Shown piece by piece: positions 54,178 to 63,202 of a DNA stretch of 64,000 nucleotides. Where the stretch lies: assembly GCA_002839155.1 (NCBI GenBank), contig PGXM01000006.1, positions 29,832 to 93,831 on the forward strand, given 5' to 3'. The translations under genes were made by a program, and so were the position numbers. Each line of letters begins with the position of its first letter. Within the stretch, counting starts at the first letter, position 1. The notes under the pieces are model-generated. The model saw only the letters and a program-made list of their open reading frames with translations, was not told the DNA's origin and did not search any database. Origin of the DNA: Tenericutes bacterium HGW-Tenericutes-1. Its GTDB lineage: Bacteria; Bacillota_I; Bacilli_A; Izemoplasmatales; Hujiaoplasmataceae.

Positions 54178-54264
54178 ATGTTATTTAATTCAAAACCTGA
54201 GATTAACCAATTTCATATCTACAACTATTGTCATGCCTTGCAAACCATGAAATTACTATATTAA
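54178..54264 (+). CDS. 28-residue small ORF with strong Shine-Dalgarno
   Basis: AGGAGG lies 7 nt before an ATG that opens 28 codons (begins MLFNSKPEINQFHIYNYCHA, ends LQTMKLLY, stop TAA). A TATATAAT-like -10 lies about 85 nt upstream. No family recognised. The strong site in an otherwise empty 370-nt region suggests a real small protein or a leader peptide for the HD-GYP gene 110 nt downstream. It could also be a relic. Confidence 0.45.
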   Translation: MLFNSKPEINQFHIYNYCHALQTMKLLY

Positions 54265-54373
54265 AGCGAAATTTTACCAAAAGAATATAAACATCAATAA
54301 AAGATATGGACTGTAATCGATAAAAGACGTAAAATATAAACGATTGTATTTTGTTCATAACAAGGAGCAATTA

Positions 54374-55501
54374 ATGGAATTAACTAAATTTTCACAATTT
54401 TATACTCAACTCATGACTCATTTTGAGACTGAACTCAACATCGATAAAGAAAAATTATCGATGATTTTGCATTCTAAAGTCATTGAACAAACAATTGATT
54501 CGTTATTAAATGAAATAAAAGTTTTATATAAAGCTTCTTCAATCGAACTCTGGTTTTTAGACCCGACTTATAATCGTTTTTACTTATTCGATTCATCCAT
54601 TTCAATTCCACATATCTTTCGTTCCATGACCCGGTCTTTATCAACATTTCATTTTCAAACTTTTTTTAAGAAAAATTTTGATTCTGTAACCAATGAATTT
54701 GTGACTGTAAAAACAAGAGATTCTTTCATCTTTTCAAATCAAGTTAATGAGGATCCTGTTATTGCAATTGCCATTGATGAAAAACAATCGGGTGTCATCT
54801 TTGTTTTTAACCCTAAAAAAACGACTTTAGATAATCAAATGCATTCGATGATAAAACAAAATTCTTCATTAATCACGACATTACTTTATACCGATGATAT
54901 CGATTATTCGCCCTATTTAATTATGCAACCATCGATTAATATTAATGCATTGAAAGCTTTAGAACAATTAGTAGATCCTAAAACTTTTCTACATGAAGAT
55001 AAAGCATCAAAAATTTCAAGGGCCATCGCTGGGTATTTTAAATTCCCTTCATATACGGTAGATCGCATTACAATAGCGGCTAAAGTTCATGATCTCGGAA
55101 AATTGTTTATTTCAAAGACGATACTAAATAAAGGGGATAATCTCAATCCCGACGAATTAAAAATCATGCAAACCCATGTTACAATGGGTACAGAAATGTT
55201 ATCCTTACTTGGCTTTTCTGAAGATATCACTAAATTAGTCCTTGAACACCATGAACGTCTAGATGGTAGTGGATACCCTTTAAAACTCAAAAATCATCAA
55301 CTCATCATCGAGAGTCAAATTATCGCTATTGCCGATGAATTGTCCGTCTTAGTCTCAAGAGATTCACATCATGAAAAAACATCTGAAGCTTCTTCAATTT
55401 TTGAACTCGTTCAATACAAAGGAATTAAATACAGCAACGAACTCATCGATACGCTTGAACAGATGATTAAAGATAAAGTTTTGCTTCCTCTCATTAAATG
55501 A
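54374..55501 (+). CDS. HD-GYP domain protein, probable c-di-GMP phosphodiesterase
   Basis: 375 residues from the ATG at 54374 (AAGGAG 6 nt upstream). The N-terminal about 190 residues look like a GAF-type sensor domain (SSIELWFLDPTYNRFYLFDS, EDPVIAIAIDEKQSGVIFVF). The C-terminal part is an HD-GYP domain: AAKVHDLGKLFISKTIL (about 236), MQTHVTMGTEML, LEHHERLDGSGYPLKL (about 291), AIADELSV. The HD and HHExxDGSGYP motifs are intact. HD-GYP enzymes hydrolyse c-di-GMP, and some act on 3',3'-cGAMP. A physiological link to the three riboswitches at 41-44 kb is inference. Confidence 0.87.
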   Translation: MELTKFSQFYTQLMTHFETELNIDKEKLSMILHSKVIEQTIDSLLNEIKVLYKASSIELWFLDPTYNRFYLFDSSISIPHIFRSMTRSLSTFHFQTFFKKNFDSVTNEFVTVKTRDSFIFSNQVNEDPVIAIAIDEKQSGVIFVFNPKKTTLDNQMHSMIKQNSSLITTLLYTDDIDYSPYLIMQPSININALKALEQLVDPKTFLHEDKASKISRAIAGYFKFPSYTVDRITIAAKVHDLGKLFISKTILNKGDNLNPDELKIMQTHVTMGTEMLSLLGFSEDITKLVLEHHERLDGSGYPLKLKNHQLIIESQIIAIADELSVLVSRDSHHEKTSEASSIFELVQYKGIKYSNELIDTLEQMIKDKVLLPLIK

Positions 55502-55508
55502 TGATTTT

Positions 55509-55533
55509 AACCACTGAATTAAGTGGTTTTTTT
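55509..55533 (+). terminator. Terminator of the HD-GYP gene
   Basis: AACCACT (55509-55515) and AGTGGTT (55522-55528) form a 7-bp stem with a 6-nt loop followed by a T-run, 8 nt after the stop codon. Confidence 0.82.
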
Positions 55534-55538
55534 ATAAT

Positions 55539-55568
55539 AAAAATGCACAAATTTAACTGTGCATTTTT
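55539..55568. terminator. Terminator of the frameshifted small membrane gene
   Basis: AAAAATGCACA (55539-55549) and TGTGCATTTTT (55558-55568), perfect 11-bp stem, 8-nt loop. On the minus strand it follows the frameshifted gene by 19 nt; being symmetrical it can also act for the plus strand. Confidence 0.82.
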
Positions 55569-55586
55569 ATTTGTGACAAATTTTAT

Positions 55587-55791
55587 CTATCCGAATACAA
55601 GAAACTGAAACAATAAAACTAGTACGACATAAATAATAAAAGAAGTATTCAATACCTTTTCTTTTGACTTAAACTTACTAAAGAATGCTAGTAATACAAG
55701 AATAACCAATTCTATATAAACGATGAGTATTACATGCTGCTAAAGCAAAAATACCTTCAATTGCGAGTATTGCGACTAATATTTTTTTCAT
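55587..55791 (-). pseudogene. Small membrane protein gene broken by a frameshift
   Basis: An ATG at 55791 with AGGAGG upstream opens MKKILVAILAIEGIFALAA, a hydrophobic start. That frame then drifts into CNTHRLYRIGYS and stops early (about 37 residues). Shifting the frame by one nucleotide near 55732-55736 restores a second hydrophobic protein segment, VILIVYIELVILVLLAFFSK, and a third, SFIIYVVLVLLFQFLVFG, before a stop at 55587. The whole would be a membrane protein of about 67 residues with three transmembrane helices, followed by a strong terminator. Explanation: recent inactivation or a single-base sequencing error. Confidence 0.6.
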
Positions 55792-55881
55792 TTTTTGAAT
55801 CCTCCTATAATTTTTGTTTCACTAATTATACGTTTCCACCATTTATTTCATTGGAAAATAAAAAAAATAATCAATCATAAT

Positions 55882-55910
55882 AAAAAACACCTGGGAAAAT
55901 CCCAAGTGTT
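55882..55910 (-). terminator. Terminator of the degV-type gene
   Basis: AACACCTGGGA and TCCCAAGTGTT form an 11-pair stem with one mismatch and a 3-nt loop, followed on the minus strand by six T, a few nt after the stop of the DegV gene. Confidence 0.8.
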
Positions 55911-55915
55911 AAAAC

Positions 55916-56797
55916 TTAATTTGTTGTTCTTTCTTTCCCAATATAGAATAAAGCTAATGTTCCTAAACCTGAATGTGCCCCAATAACTGGTCCAATATAA
56001 TTGATTAAAACATCTTTCACATCGATTTGTTTTAATATTTGTTCTTTTACGTATAACGCATCTTCTAGACAATCGCCATGGGATATATAAATGAGCTGAT
56101 TAGCAGGATTTGTAATGGTTTGTACTAAACGATCCACCATTTGGTTCATCGCAATTTTTCTACCTCTCGCTTTCGCAATGGGAACGAGTTTGCCTAACGC
56201 GTCTACATGCAATAACGGTTTTAATTGAATCAGGGTTCCAATAAAGGCTTTACCAGCCGATAACCTTCCACCCCGTTTTAAATGATTCAAATCTGAAACG
56301 GTAAATAAATGACAAATAGATTGTTTATTGCCTTCAACCCAAGCAGATACATCTTCTAAAGATTTACCAGCTTGTTGCATTTCAGCAGCGTACGTCAATA
56401 ACAATCCTTGTCCCATCGAAGCACATAATGAATCGATAGTTATAATCTTTCTGTCAGGATACTCTTTTAATAGCTCATTTCTTGCCACAACCGCCGATTG
56501 ATACGTTCCAGACAGTGCGCTTGAAAATGATATTGATAGAATATCTTTACCTTGTTTTAATATTTGTTCATAAACAGTCATGAAATCAATCGGTGATAAT
56601 TGAGAAGTCGTTGGAACTTCTTCATTCCTTAATAATTGATAAAAATCTTTAAACGTAATGTCTCTTTCATCAGCGTAATTTTTATACTCTTTACCACTGA
56701 TAATAACCGTCAAAGGAATGACTTCTAACGATAATTTCTTAATTAACTCTAAAGGTAAATCAATGCATGAATCGGTCACAATCACGTAATTTGACAT
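55916..56797 (-). CDS. DegV-family fatty-acid-binding protein (FakB-like)
   Basis: 293 residues, full length for DegV/FakB. The N-terminal VIVTDSCIDLPLELIKKLSL and VPTTSQLSPIDFMTVYEQIL, the ligand-contact SISFSSALSGTYQSAVVARN, and the C-terminal YIGPVIGAHSGLGTLALFYI with the conserved GAHSGxG are all present. Proteins of this family present fatty acids to the kinase FakA for phosphorylation. No fakA gene is in the window. Monocistronic. Confidence 0.9.
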   Translation of the reverse strand: MSNYVIVTDSCIDLPLELIKKLSLEVIPLTVIISGKEYKNYADERDITFKDFYQLLRNEEVPTTSQLSPIDFMTVYEQILKQGKDILSISFSSALSGTYQSAVVARNELLKEYPDRKIITIDSLCASMGQGLLLTYAAEMQQAGKSLEDVSAWVEGNKQSICHLFTVSDLNHLKRGGRLSAGKAFIGTLIQLKPLLHVDALGKLVPIAKARGRKIAMNQMVDRLVQTITNPANQLIYISHGDCLEDALYVKEQILKQIDVKDVLINYIGPVIGAHSGLGTLALFYIGKERTTN

Positions 56798-56892
56798 ATG
56801 TAATTCTCCTTTTTAATTGAATAGATTTATACTATTATGATACATTATTTAAAAGAGATTTTTTCTCTATTGATTTATTCAAAACATATATT

Positions 56893-56942
56893 TTGACAAT
56901 TTCGATAGTAGAATATGTTAAAACCCACTCTACTATGAGTAG
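56893..56942 (+). promoter_or_regulatory. Promoter with inverted repeat before the XRE-family gene
   Basis: Perfect -35 TTGACA (56893-56898) with only a weak -10 (TATGTT region), followed by CTACTATGAGTAG (56930-56942), a 5-bp inverted repeat separated by 3 nt. The repeat is a plausible operator for the regulator encoded 53 nt downstream. Inference. Confidence 0.42.
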
Positions 56943-56994
56943 AATAACACTGTTTTTCATTGAATTTCAGCGTATTTTATGCTAAACTCATCTC

Positions 56995-57588
56995 ATGATG
57001 AACGAAAACGAACTTAAGTCCTTAGTGGCGAAAAATTTAATGCTTTACCGTAAAGCCAATTCTTATACACAAATTCAATTGGCTGAAAAGCTCAATTACT
57101 CAGATAAATCCGTCTCCAAGTGGGAGAGAGGCGAGAGTTTACCTGATCTTTTCATATTGAATCAATTAACTCAGTTATATGGAATTAAAATTGACGATTT
57201 ATTAAGCGAAAAAAAAGCTCCCCTCAAACCTAGAAGAAAAAGAAATAAATTCATCATTCCTTTAATGGCTGCGACAATCGTTTATGCCATCGCAACCATT
57301 GTCTTTGTCTTCTTAGGAATTTTCGCACCGATGCTAGAAAAATCATGGCTATCATTTATCTATGCCATTCCCGTCTCTTTAATCGTTTTTGTAGTGTTCT
57401 CAAGGATGTGGGGAAACAAACTCATGGTCTTCTTCTTTGGATCAGGAACCATTTGGACCATTGCAGTCTCACTCATTTTGTCCTTTAATCATCCGAAAAT
57501 ATGGCTTTTCTTTATCGCAGCGATACCCTTTCAAGTCTTAGCTTTCTTATGGCTAACCTTAAAAACAAAGAAACAAGAAGCAAATTAA
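56995..57588 (+). CDS. XRE-family regulator with C-terminal membrane domain
   Basis: 197 residues. Helix-turn-helix at about 8-70 (LYRKANSYTQIQLAEKLNYS, DKSVSKWERGESLPDLFILN). After a basic linker (RRKRNK) come four hydrophobic segments (about 82-185), so the DNA-binding domain is tethered to the membrane. Such proteins are usually self-regulated and sense an envelope signal. The ATG lies after a TCTC-rich stretch without a strong Shine-Dalgarno, so translation may start at either ATG of ATGATG. Confidence 0.83.
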   Translation: MMNENELKSLVAKNLMLYRKANSYTQIQLAEKLNYSDKSVSKWERGESLPDLFILNQLTQLYGIKIDDLLSEKKAPLKPRRKRNKFIIPLMAATIVYAIATIVFVFLGIFAPMLEKSWLSFIYAIPVSLIVFVVFSRMWGNKLMVFFFGSGTIWTIAVSLILSFNHPKIWLFFIAAIPFQVLAFLWLTLKTKKQEAN

Positions 57589-57603
57589 CTTGATATTTCA
57601 ATA

Positions 57604-57640
57604 AAATGCGCCAACCCTATTAAAGGATGGCGCATTTTTT
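57604..57640. terminator. Bidirectional terminator between convergent genes
   Basis: ATGCGCCA and TGGCGCAT form an 8-bp GC-rich stem around a 14-nt loop, with AAAA before and TTTTTT after. It ends the XRE gene (plus) and overlaps the stop of the minus-strand gene. Confidence 0.85.
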
Positions 57641-58889
57641 ATGGATTCATTTTTTTATAGTCCTGATAGTGTTTTAATGCGCCTAGAAAGGACATTTCAG
57701 GTTTTACTTTAATTATTTTTTTGATGGTTTTTTTACTGGCGATAGAACATTTCATTCGAATAGAATAATTCTTTTTAAGTTCTATAGTATCCATATTACA
57801 TAAATATACCATTTTATCCATGTCCATACCCTGTTCCAATTTATCTTTTCGGTGCTTTTTATAAGCGACTAAAAAGTCTTCAGAATTCAATTGTTTTAAT
57901 TTAATATAATAAAAGAAATGGGGTTTACCACCTTCATAAACATCACGACCAAGTCCAATAAAATGGATTTCATATTGATTATTCGGAATATCATTCATGG
58001 AAATCCCGAGTCTTTTATCAATTGTTTTTTTGACCATGGTTTCTATTTCATTCATAGAAGTAATTTTATGGTTCGGGTTATCTAATATAACCCTCGAAGC
58101 AATGGAAGCAGTCACTAAATTTTTAGAAGTTGTTGAATTACTTTGACGTTTAGGAAAAATGACTCTACCATCAGAAAGTTCTACAAATCCGATGATGCCA
58201 AGATGATTTGACATTTTTGATGTTTTTAATTCATTGAGTTTCGGTCCAAATTCAAATACTCCTCTCAGTGTCAATCCGTTTTTTATGGGATAATCAATGG
58301 CGCGATTAGTTACTAAATGATTATAGTAGGTACTTCGCGATAACATAATAGAGTATCCATCTTTATTTTTTTCATAATCCATTAACTTTAAAGTAATGTT
58401 ATTCTCAACATAACTTGCTTTATGCGCTCCGAAAATATCAACGTAATAGTTTTGGATAAAGGGATCAAGTTTCATCATCGCTTTTGGATGATCATCAATT
58501 AAGATGTTTAAGTTTTTTTGATAAGGAATACATTCATCATATAAAAATCCTTTATCACTTGAATTTTCATCGAGATGATGTAAATAATGATTTTCATTAT
58601 ATATTTTTTCTAAAAAATCATTGTCACGATTACATTTTTTTTTATCTTCTAAAGCCATACGAATTGTATCGAAGAACGTAATCGCAATCTTACTTAAGAA
58701 AAAACCCAAAACTACTGACAAGAGTGTTCCTAAAGCTTCTTTTCCAAATATGAGAATAAAAATCGCAGAGATTAGTACATTTAGGACTAAAAAAATCGTC
58801 GTTTTACGAATACTTGAATACTTAAATGGTCCACTGATGAATTGCCAAATTTTACTCCATGTGCTATCTTGATTTTTATTTATTTCCAT
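57639..58889 (-). CDS. Membrane-anchored protein of unknown function
   Basis: 416 residues from the ATG at 58889 (GGAAGG about 9 nt upstream). Two hydrophobic segments near the N-terminus (TTIFLVLNVLISAIFILIF and ALGTLLSVVLGFFLSKIA), then about 330 soluble residues. The middle part (NGLTLRGVFEFGPKL, HLGIIGFVELSDGRVIFPKR) recalls the start of Nudix-type domains, but I see no clear Nudix box, so I leave it unassigned. It overlaps the oxidoreductase gene upstream by 14 nt, so they form an operon. Confidence 0.55.
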   Translation of the reverse strand: MEINKNQDSTWSKIWQFISGPFKYSSIRKTTIFLVLNVLISAIFILIFGKEALGTLLSVVLGFFLSKIAITFFDTIRMALEDKKKCNRDNDFLEKIYNENHYLHHLDENSSDKGFLYDECIPYQKNLNILIDDHPKAMMKLDPFIQNYYVDIFGAHKASYVENNITLKLMDYEKNKDGYSIMLSRSTYYNHLVTNRAIDYPIKNGLTLRGVFEFGPKLNELKTSKMSNHLGIIGFVELSDGRVIFPKRQSNSTTSKNLVTASIASRVILDNPNHKITSMNEIETMVKKTIDKRLGISMNDIPNNQYEIHFIGLGRDVYEGGKPHFFYYIKLKQLNSEDFLVAYKKHRKDKLEQGMDMDKMVYLCNMDTIELKKNYSIRMKCSIASKKTIKKIIKVKPEMSFLGALKHYQDYKKMNP

Positions 58890-59817
58890 CGTATTTGACC
58901 TTCCTAACTCGATTATAATTAAATGCAAGCTCATGTATTAGTAAATTAGTCCTCAAATCAATCGTATTTGATTTTAATACTTGATTGAAGTAATTAAGAT
59001 AGTGAGTTGATAATCGATCGAATTGATTACCTTGGTAGAGAAGCACATCATTATGAGTAATTCTTTGAAGTGAATGATTTATTCGATATAGCCCTGTATT
59101 AGTTTTTATTTCAGTCAATTTAAAATTCTTTTTTTGTGTCCACCTAATATCAATCACAATAAGAATTAATTCATGTTTAAAAACCATATAACAGGAGAAG
59201 GGTAATCCTGATGATTGATCAAATTGATACTTTTGTTGTATAAGTTCAATCTGCTCAAGAGGAATAACTTGATGAAGCATCGAAAAAACATTTATTGAAG
59301 AATCAATCCAACATCCTTCGAGACTATAAAATTGAGGGTCAATGACTCCCTTATTATTTAAATAAGGATCATTTATGTGAATTTTGATAGATTGAATATC
59401 ACCAAATAGATTTCGATTTTGATAAAAATATTGAATTTCGTTGGCATAACACCAATGATAGATAATCTCAAATCTTATTCCACTTCTTTTTGCAATGTCC
59501 ATCAAATGAATGATTTCTATTATATTCATCGATCCCGGTTTTTCTAATAATACATTACACAAATGATTTAAACAATTAGAAGCAATCTCGTAATGGGTTT
59601 TTGGAGGGGTAGCGATTAATACGAAATCTAAGTTTTCATGTTGAATCATCTCGAGGTAGTCCGTGTAAAATGGAAAATCACGGTATATAAACAGATTGGA
59701 TGCAGATAGATTTATATCGCAAACAGATACTAATATAAAGTCAGTGTTATGGGATAATCCATAATAATACTTTTCGGAAACATGACCCAATCCTATAATA
59801 CCTATTCTCTTTTTCAC
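58876..59817 (-). CDS. Gfo/Idh/MocA-family oxidoreductase
   Basis: 313 residues starting at a GTG (59817) with GAGGTGAT upstream; the longer frame to 59877 has no site. The NAD(P)-binding start is RIGIIGLGHVSEKYYYG, followed by DFVLIATPPKTHYEIASNCL and VLLEKPGSMN with the family EKP motif (Lys in catalysis). The C-terminal beta-sheet domain is shorter than usual. Members oxidise or reduce sugars and related compounds; the substrate is unknown. Confidence 0.8.
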   Translation of the reverse strand: MKKRIGIIGLGHVSEKYYYGLSHNTDFILVSVCDINLSASNLFIYRDFPFYTDYLEMIQHENLDFVLIATPPKTHYEIASNCLNHLCNVLLEKPGSMNIIEIIHLMDIAKRSGIRFEIIYHWCYANEIQYFYQNRNLFGDIQSIKIHINDPYLNNKGVIDPQFYSLEGCWIDSSINVFSMLHQVIPLEQIELIQQKYQFDQSSGLPFSCYMVFKHELILIVIDIRWTQKKNFKLTEIKTNTGLYRINHSLQRITHNDVLLYQGNQFDRLSTHYLNYFNQVLKSNTIDLRTNLLIHELAFNYNRVRKVKYDGNK

Positions 59818-60022
59818 TGATATCACCTCTATATTTATACCTGCTTTACGAGGATAAGTTAACCATATGATAATCAATCAATACTTTATTGTCAATAATC
59901 TAAGTTTATTTATTCTACAAATTGCATTTCCGTGTAAATATCTTCATCCTTAATTCATAAAATCAGTGTATAATATTCTTAAATAGCGTTTTTTCATCAT
60001 GACTTGAAAGAAGGAATTAAAT

Positions 60023-61417
60023 ATGAGTATAAAAATCGTTGAAACCTCTTTAAGAGATGGTCATCAATCCCTTTTTGCGACACGCATGACCACTGACGAA
60101 ATATTAAATGTATTACCTGAACTTGATAAAGCTGGTTATTATGCTTTAGAAGTTTGGGGTGGTGCGACGTTTGATACGTGCTTAAGATTCTTAAATGAAG
60201 ATCCATGGGAACGTTTAAGAAAAATTAGAGCCATATGTAAAAACACAAAACTACAAATGCTTTTTAGAGGACAAAATATATTAGGATATCGTCATTACTC
60301 CGATGATATCGTCGATAAATTCGTTCAAAAATCTATCGAGAATGGTATTGATATCATTCGTGTCTTTGACGCTTTAAACGATATCCGCAACTTAAAAAGC
60401 GCTGTCGATGCGACCATCAAATATCATGGTCACTGTCAAATTGCTTTAAGTTATACGACGTCTCCAGTTCATACCGTCGATTATTACGTTGAATTAGCTA
60501 AAGAGATTGAAGCTATGGGTGCCCATTCTTTATGTATAAAAGATATGGCAGGAGTATTATTGCCTGAAGATGCTTACGAACTTGTTTCTAGGTTGAAAGC
60601 CAATACATTACTCCCAATCGAACTGCATTCGCATTGTACGGGTGGCATGATGGAAATTACTTATCAAAAAGCCATTGAAGCCGGCGTTGATATCATCGAT
60701 TGTGCTTTATCACCCCTTTCGGGAGGAACCTCGCAGCCCTCCACTGAAGCATTCGTCTATGCATTAAAAGGAACGAAATACGATCCGCACCTAGATATTG
60801 AAATGTTAGATCAAGCAGCAATCAAAATGACTATTACTAAGGACAAATATCTCGCAAATGGTTTACTTAATCCCAAAGCTTTAACAACCAATCCAAGTAT
60901 CTTAAAGTACCAAGTTCCAGGCGGAATGTTATCGAATTTGATGAGTCAACTAAAAGAACAAAAAGCCATGGAAAAATACTTAGATGTTTTAAAAGAAGTG
61001 CCAAAGATTAGGGCTGAATTAGGCTATCCACCGCTTGTCACTCCGTTGTCACAAATGGTGGGAACCCAAGCGGTTATGAATGTGTTATCAGGTAAAAGAT
61101 ACCAAATGGTTCCTAAAGAAGTCAAAGAGTACTTAAAAGGCCTTTATGGAAAATCACCCGCTGAGATTGATGAAACTTTTAGAAAAAGTATTATCGGTGA
61201 TGAACTTGTCATCACTCATCGTCCAGCAGATGATTTAGCCCCTGAATTTGAACAAATAAAACTAAAGTATCAAGACTTAGTTAAATCCGATGAAGATGTC
61301 TTATCAATTGCTTTATTTGAAGCTGTTGCGGTGAAATTCTTAGAAAATAAATACAAACCCATCCCCAAAGTTGAAGTTGTTGAATTTAATTTACTGATTG
61401 GAGATGATACCTTATGA
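60023..61417 (+). CDS. oadA: Oxaloacetate decarboxylase alpha subunit (carboxyltransferase)
   Basis: 464 residues. KIVETSLRDGHQSLFATRM at the start holds the metal-binding Asp; further motifs are YALEVWGGATFDTCLRFL, LCIKDMAGVLLPEDAY and PIELHSHCTGGM with the His metal ligands. The protein stops after the carboxyltransferase and conserved barrel-cap domains, so it lacks the C-terminal biotin domain of the classical about 590-residue OadA; that domain is encoded separately at 61692-62030. It moves CO2 from oxaloacetate to biotin. GAAAGAAGGA precedes the ATG. The stop overlaps the gamma gene by 4 nt. Confidence 0.92.
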   Translation: MSIKIVETSLRDGHQSLFATRMTTDEILNVLPELDKAGYYALEVWGGATFDTCLRFLNEDPWERLRKIRAICKNTKLQMLFRGQNILGYRHYSDDIVDKFVQKSIENGIDIIRVFDALNDIRNLKSAVDATIKYHGHCQIALSYTTSPVHTVDYYVELAKEIEAMGAHSLCIKDMAGVLLPEDAYELVSRLKANTLLPIELHSHCTGGMMEITYQKAIEAGVDIIDCALSPLSGGTSQPSTEAFVYALKGTKYDPHLDIEMLDQAAIKMTITKDKYLANGLLNPKALTTNPSILKYQVPGGMLSNLMSQLKEQKAMEKYLDVLKEVPKIRAELGYPPLVTPLSQMVGTQAVMNVLSGKRYQMVPKEVKEYLKGLYGKSPAEIDETFRKSIIGDELVITHRPADDLAPEFEQIKLKYQDLVKSDEDVLSIALFEAVAVKFLENKYKPIPKVEVVEFNLLIGDDTL

Positions 61418-61695
61418 TGTCTATCTTACAAGATTTTGCCAATGGGTTAATCATGTCACTTTTTAGTATCATTCTAGTTTTTATCATTCTTTATCTTTTA
61501 ACGCTTTCTGTCTCATTATTAAAAAAGACTAAAGAAGTACCGAAAGAATCTATCAAACAATCTAATCATTCTTTAAAAATTGAAGATATCACCGATCCAG
61601 ACATGATGGTAGCTGCTCTTGTTGCTTCCATCGATTATCAAGAATCTACTAAAAAAGATGTTCGTCTTGTATCAATAAAGGAGATTTCAAAATGA
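61414..61695 (+). CDS. oadG: Oxaloacetate decarboxylase gamma subunit (OadG-like)
   Basis: 93 residues with one N-terminal transmembrane segment (FANGLIMSLFSIILVFIILY), a basic stop-transfer KKTKE, and a soluble end with ITDPDMMVAALVASIDYQES, a helix typical of gamma-type subunits that hold the soluble alpha subunit to the membrane pump. Position between alpha and biotin-carrier genes, with 4-nt overlaps on both sides, supports the call more than the weak sequence conservation. Confidence 0.78.
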   Translation: MMSILQDFANGLIMSLFSIILVFIILYLLTLSVSLLKKTKEVPKESIKQSNHSLKIEDITDPDMMVAALVASIDYQESTKKDVRLVSIKEISK

Positions 61696-62030
61696 AACTA
61701 TACAAAGTTAAAGTTAATGGAAAAGTGTATGAAGTCGAATTAGAAACCGTTGAAGAAGTTAAAGGCAGTATCACACCTTCTACGACAGAACAACCAAAAA
61801 AAGAAGTCAAATTAGATGGTCACGCTGTCGTCGCCCCGATGCAAGGGACGATTCTTAAATCCCATGTTCAAGTCGGGACAAAAGTTTCTAAAGGCACCAA
61901 ACTTTTTGTCTTAGAAGCAATGAAACTTGAAAACGAAATCTTGGCTCCTCATGAAGGTGTTGTTACTGAAATTCTCGTTGCACCAGGTCAAAAAGTTGAT
62001 TTGAATCAACATCTTTTGATATTAGGTTAA
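61692..62030 (+). CDS. Biotin carrier protein of the decarboxylase
   Basis: 112 residues. After [17 protein letters not shown] and a Pro/Thr-rich linker comes a biotinyl domain with [31 protein letters not shown] (biotinylated Lys in EAMK) and [15 protein letters not shown]. It carries the carboxyl group from OadA to the beta subunit. AAGGAG precedes the ATG. The biotin ligase gene closes the operon. Confidence 0.92.
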   Translation: MKLYKVKVNGKVYEVELETVEEVKGSITPSTTEQPKKEVKLDGHAVVAPMQGTILKSHVQVGTKVSKGTKLFVLEAMKLENEILAPHEGVVTEILVAPGQKVDLNQHLLILG

Positions 62031-62034
62031 TTTT

Positions 62035-63198
62035 ATGGGAGAATTTATCTTAGAATTCTTTGAAAGTACCGGCATCGCCTATTTCTTTGAAACCGGCGGA
62101 TGGAAGTATCTTTTAATGATTATCTTGTCATTATTTATGCTTTACTTAGCGATATTTCGTAAATTCGAACCCTATTTACTTATACCGATTGCTTTTGGCA
62201 TGTTACTAGTGAACTTACCTGGTAGTGGCATGTTTGTAAAAACAATCACGAATACACCAGATGGCCAAGTTATTGAATACAGTGGTTTATTAGGTTATCT
62301 CTATTATGGTGTTAAATGGGGAATTTATCCTTGTCTCATCTTCTTAGGGATTGGCGCAACGACTGATTTCGGTCCGTTAATCGCTTATCCGAAATCAATG
62401 TTACTTGGTGCTGCTGCGCAAATCGGGATATTTATTACCTTCTTAGGTGCCATCCTTCTTGGCTTTACTGGTCCAGAAGCAGCTTCAATTGGCATCATCG
62501 GTGGAGCTGATGGCCCTACAGCGATTCTTCTCACCAGTCAATTAGCTCCGGATCTTTTAGGTCCGATTTCCTTAGCGGCTTATTCTTATATGGCTTTAGT
62601 ACCTTTTATTCAACCACCCATTATTAAAGCATTAACGACAAAAAAAGAGCGTTCTATCAAAATGGAACAACTCCGTGTTGTTTCAAAAAAAGAAAAGATT
62701 TTATTTCCCATTGTTACCGCATTAATTTGTATTCTTTTAATTCCTTCAAGTGCTCCTTTAATTGGCATGCTCATGCTTGGTAATTTAATTAAAGAATCCG
62801 GTGTTGTTCCTAACTTAGTTGAAACTGCTGGAAATTCATTACTTTATATCGTGACCATTTTATTAGGTCTTTCTGTTGGTGCTACTGCTTCAGCTGATAA
62901 TTTCTTAAAGCTTGAAACATTATCGATTATTGCACTTGGTTTATTTGCCTTCTCAGTTGCGACAGCTTCAGGGGTCTTAGGGGGTAAACTCATGAGTAAA
63001 TTATCCCATGGCAAAATCAATCCGATGATTGGTGCCGCAGGGGTGAGTGCTGTTCCTATGGCGGCGAGAGTCGTTCAAATCGAAGGACAAAATGAAGATC
63101 CATCGAATTTCTTATTGATGCATGCGATGGGACCTAATGTCGCAGGCGTTATTGGCTCAGCAATTGCGGCTGGATTACTTTTAATGTTCTTCTCATAA
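62035..63198 (+). CDS. oadB: Na+-pumping oxaloacetate decarboxylase beta subunit
   Basis: 387 residues with about nine to eleven transmembrane segments. Conserved blocks: [40 protein letters not shown] (the Asp involved in Na+/H+ handling), [17 protein letters not shown] and [20 protein letters not shown]. It decarboxylates carboxybiotin and exports Na+. Slightly short compared with about 430 residues in some species. Starts 4 nt after the carrier gene. Confidence 0.93.
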   Translation: MGEFILEFFESTGIAYFFETGGWKYLLMIILSLFMLYLAIFRKFEPYLLIPIAFGMLLVNLPGSGMFVKTITNTPDGQVIEYSGLLGYLYYGVKWGIYPCLIFLGIGATTDFGPLIAYPKSMLLGAAAQIGIFITFLGAILLGFTGPEAASIGIIGGADGPTAILLTSQLAPDLLGPISLAAYSYMALVPFIQPPIIKALTTKKERSIKMEQLRVVSKKEKILFPIVTALICILLIPSSAPLIGMLMLGNLIKESGVVPNLVETAGNSLLYIVTILLGLSVGATASADNFLKLETLSIIALGLFAFSVATASGVLGGKLMSKLSHGKINPMIGAAGVSAVPMAARVVQIEGQNEDPSNFLLMHAMGPNVAGVIGSAIAAGLLLMFFS

Positions 63199-63202
63199 AC
63201 GT

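Noticed and set aside
57639..58889. Nudix hydrolase assignment
   Set aside because: A short stretch resembles the start of a Nudix fold, but no GX5EX7REUXEEXGU box is visible.
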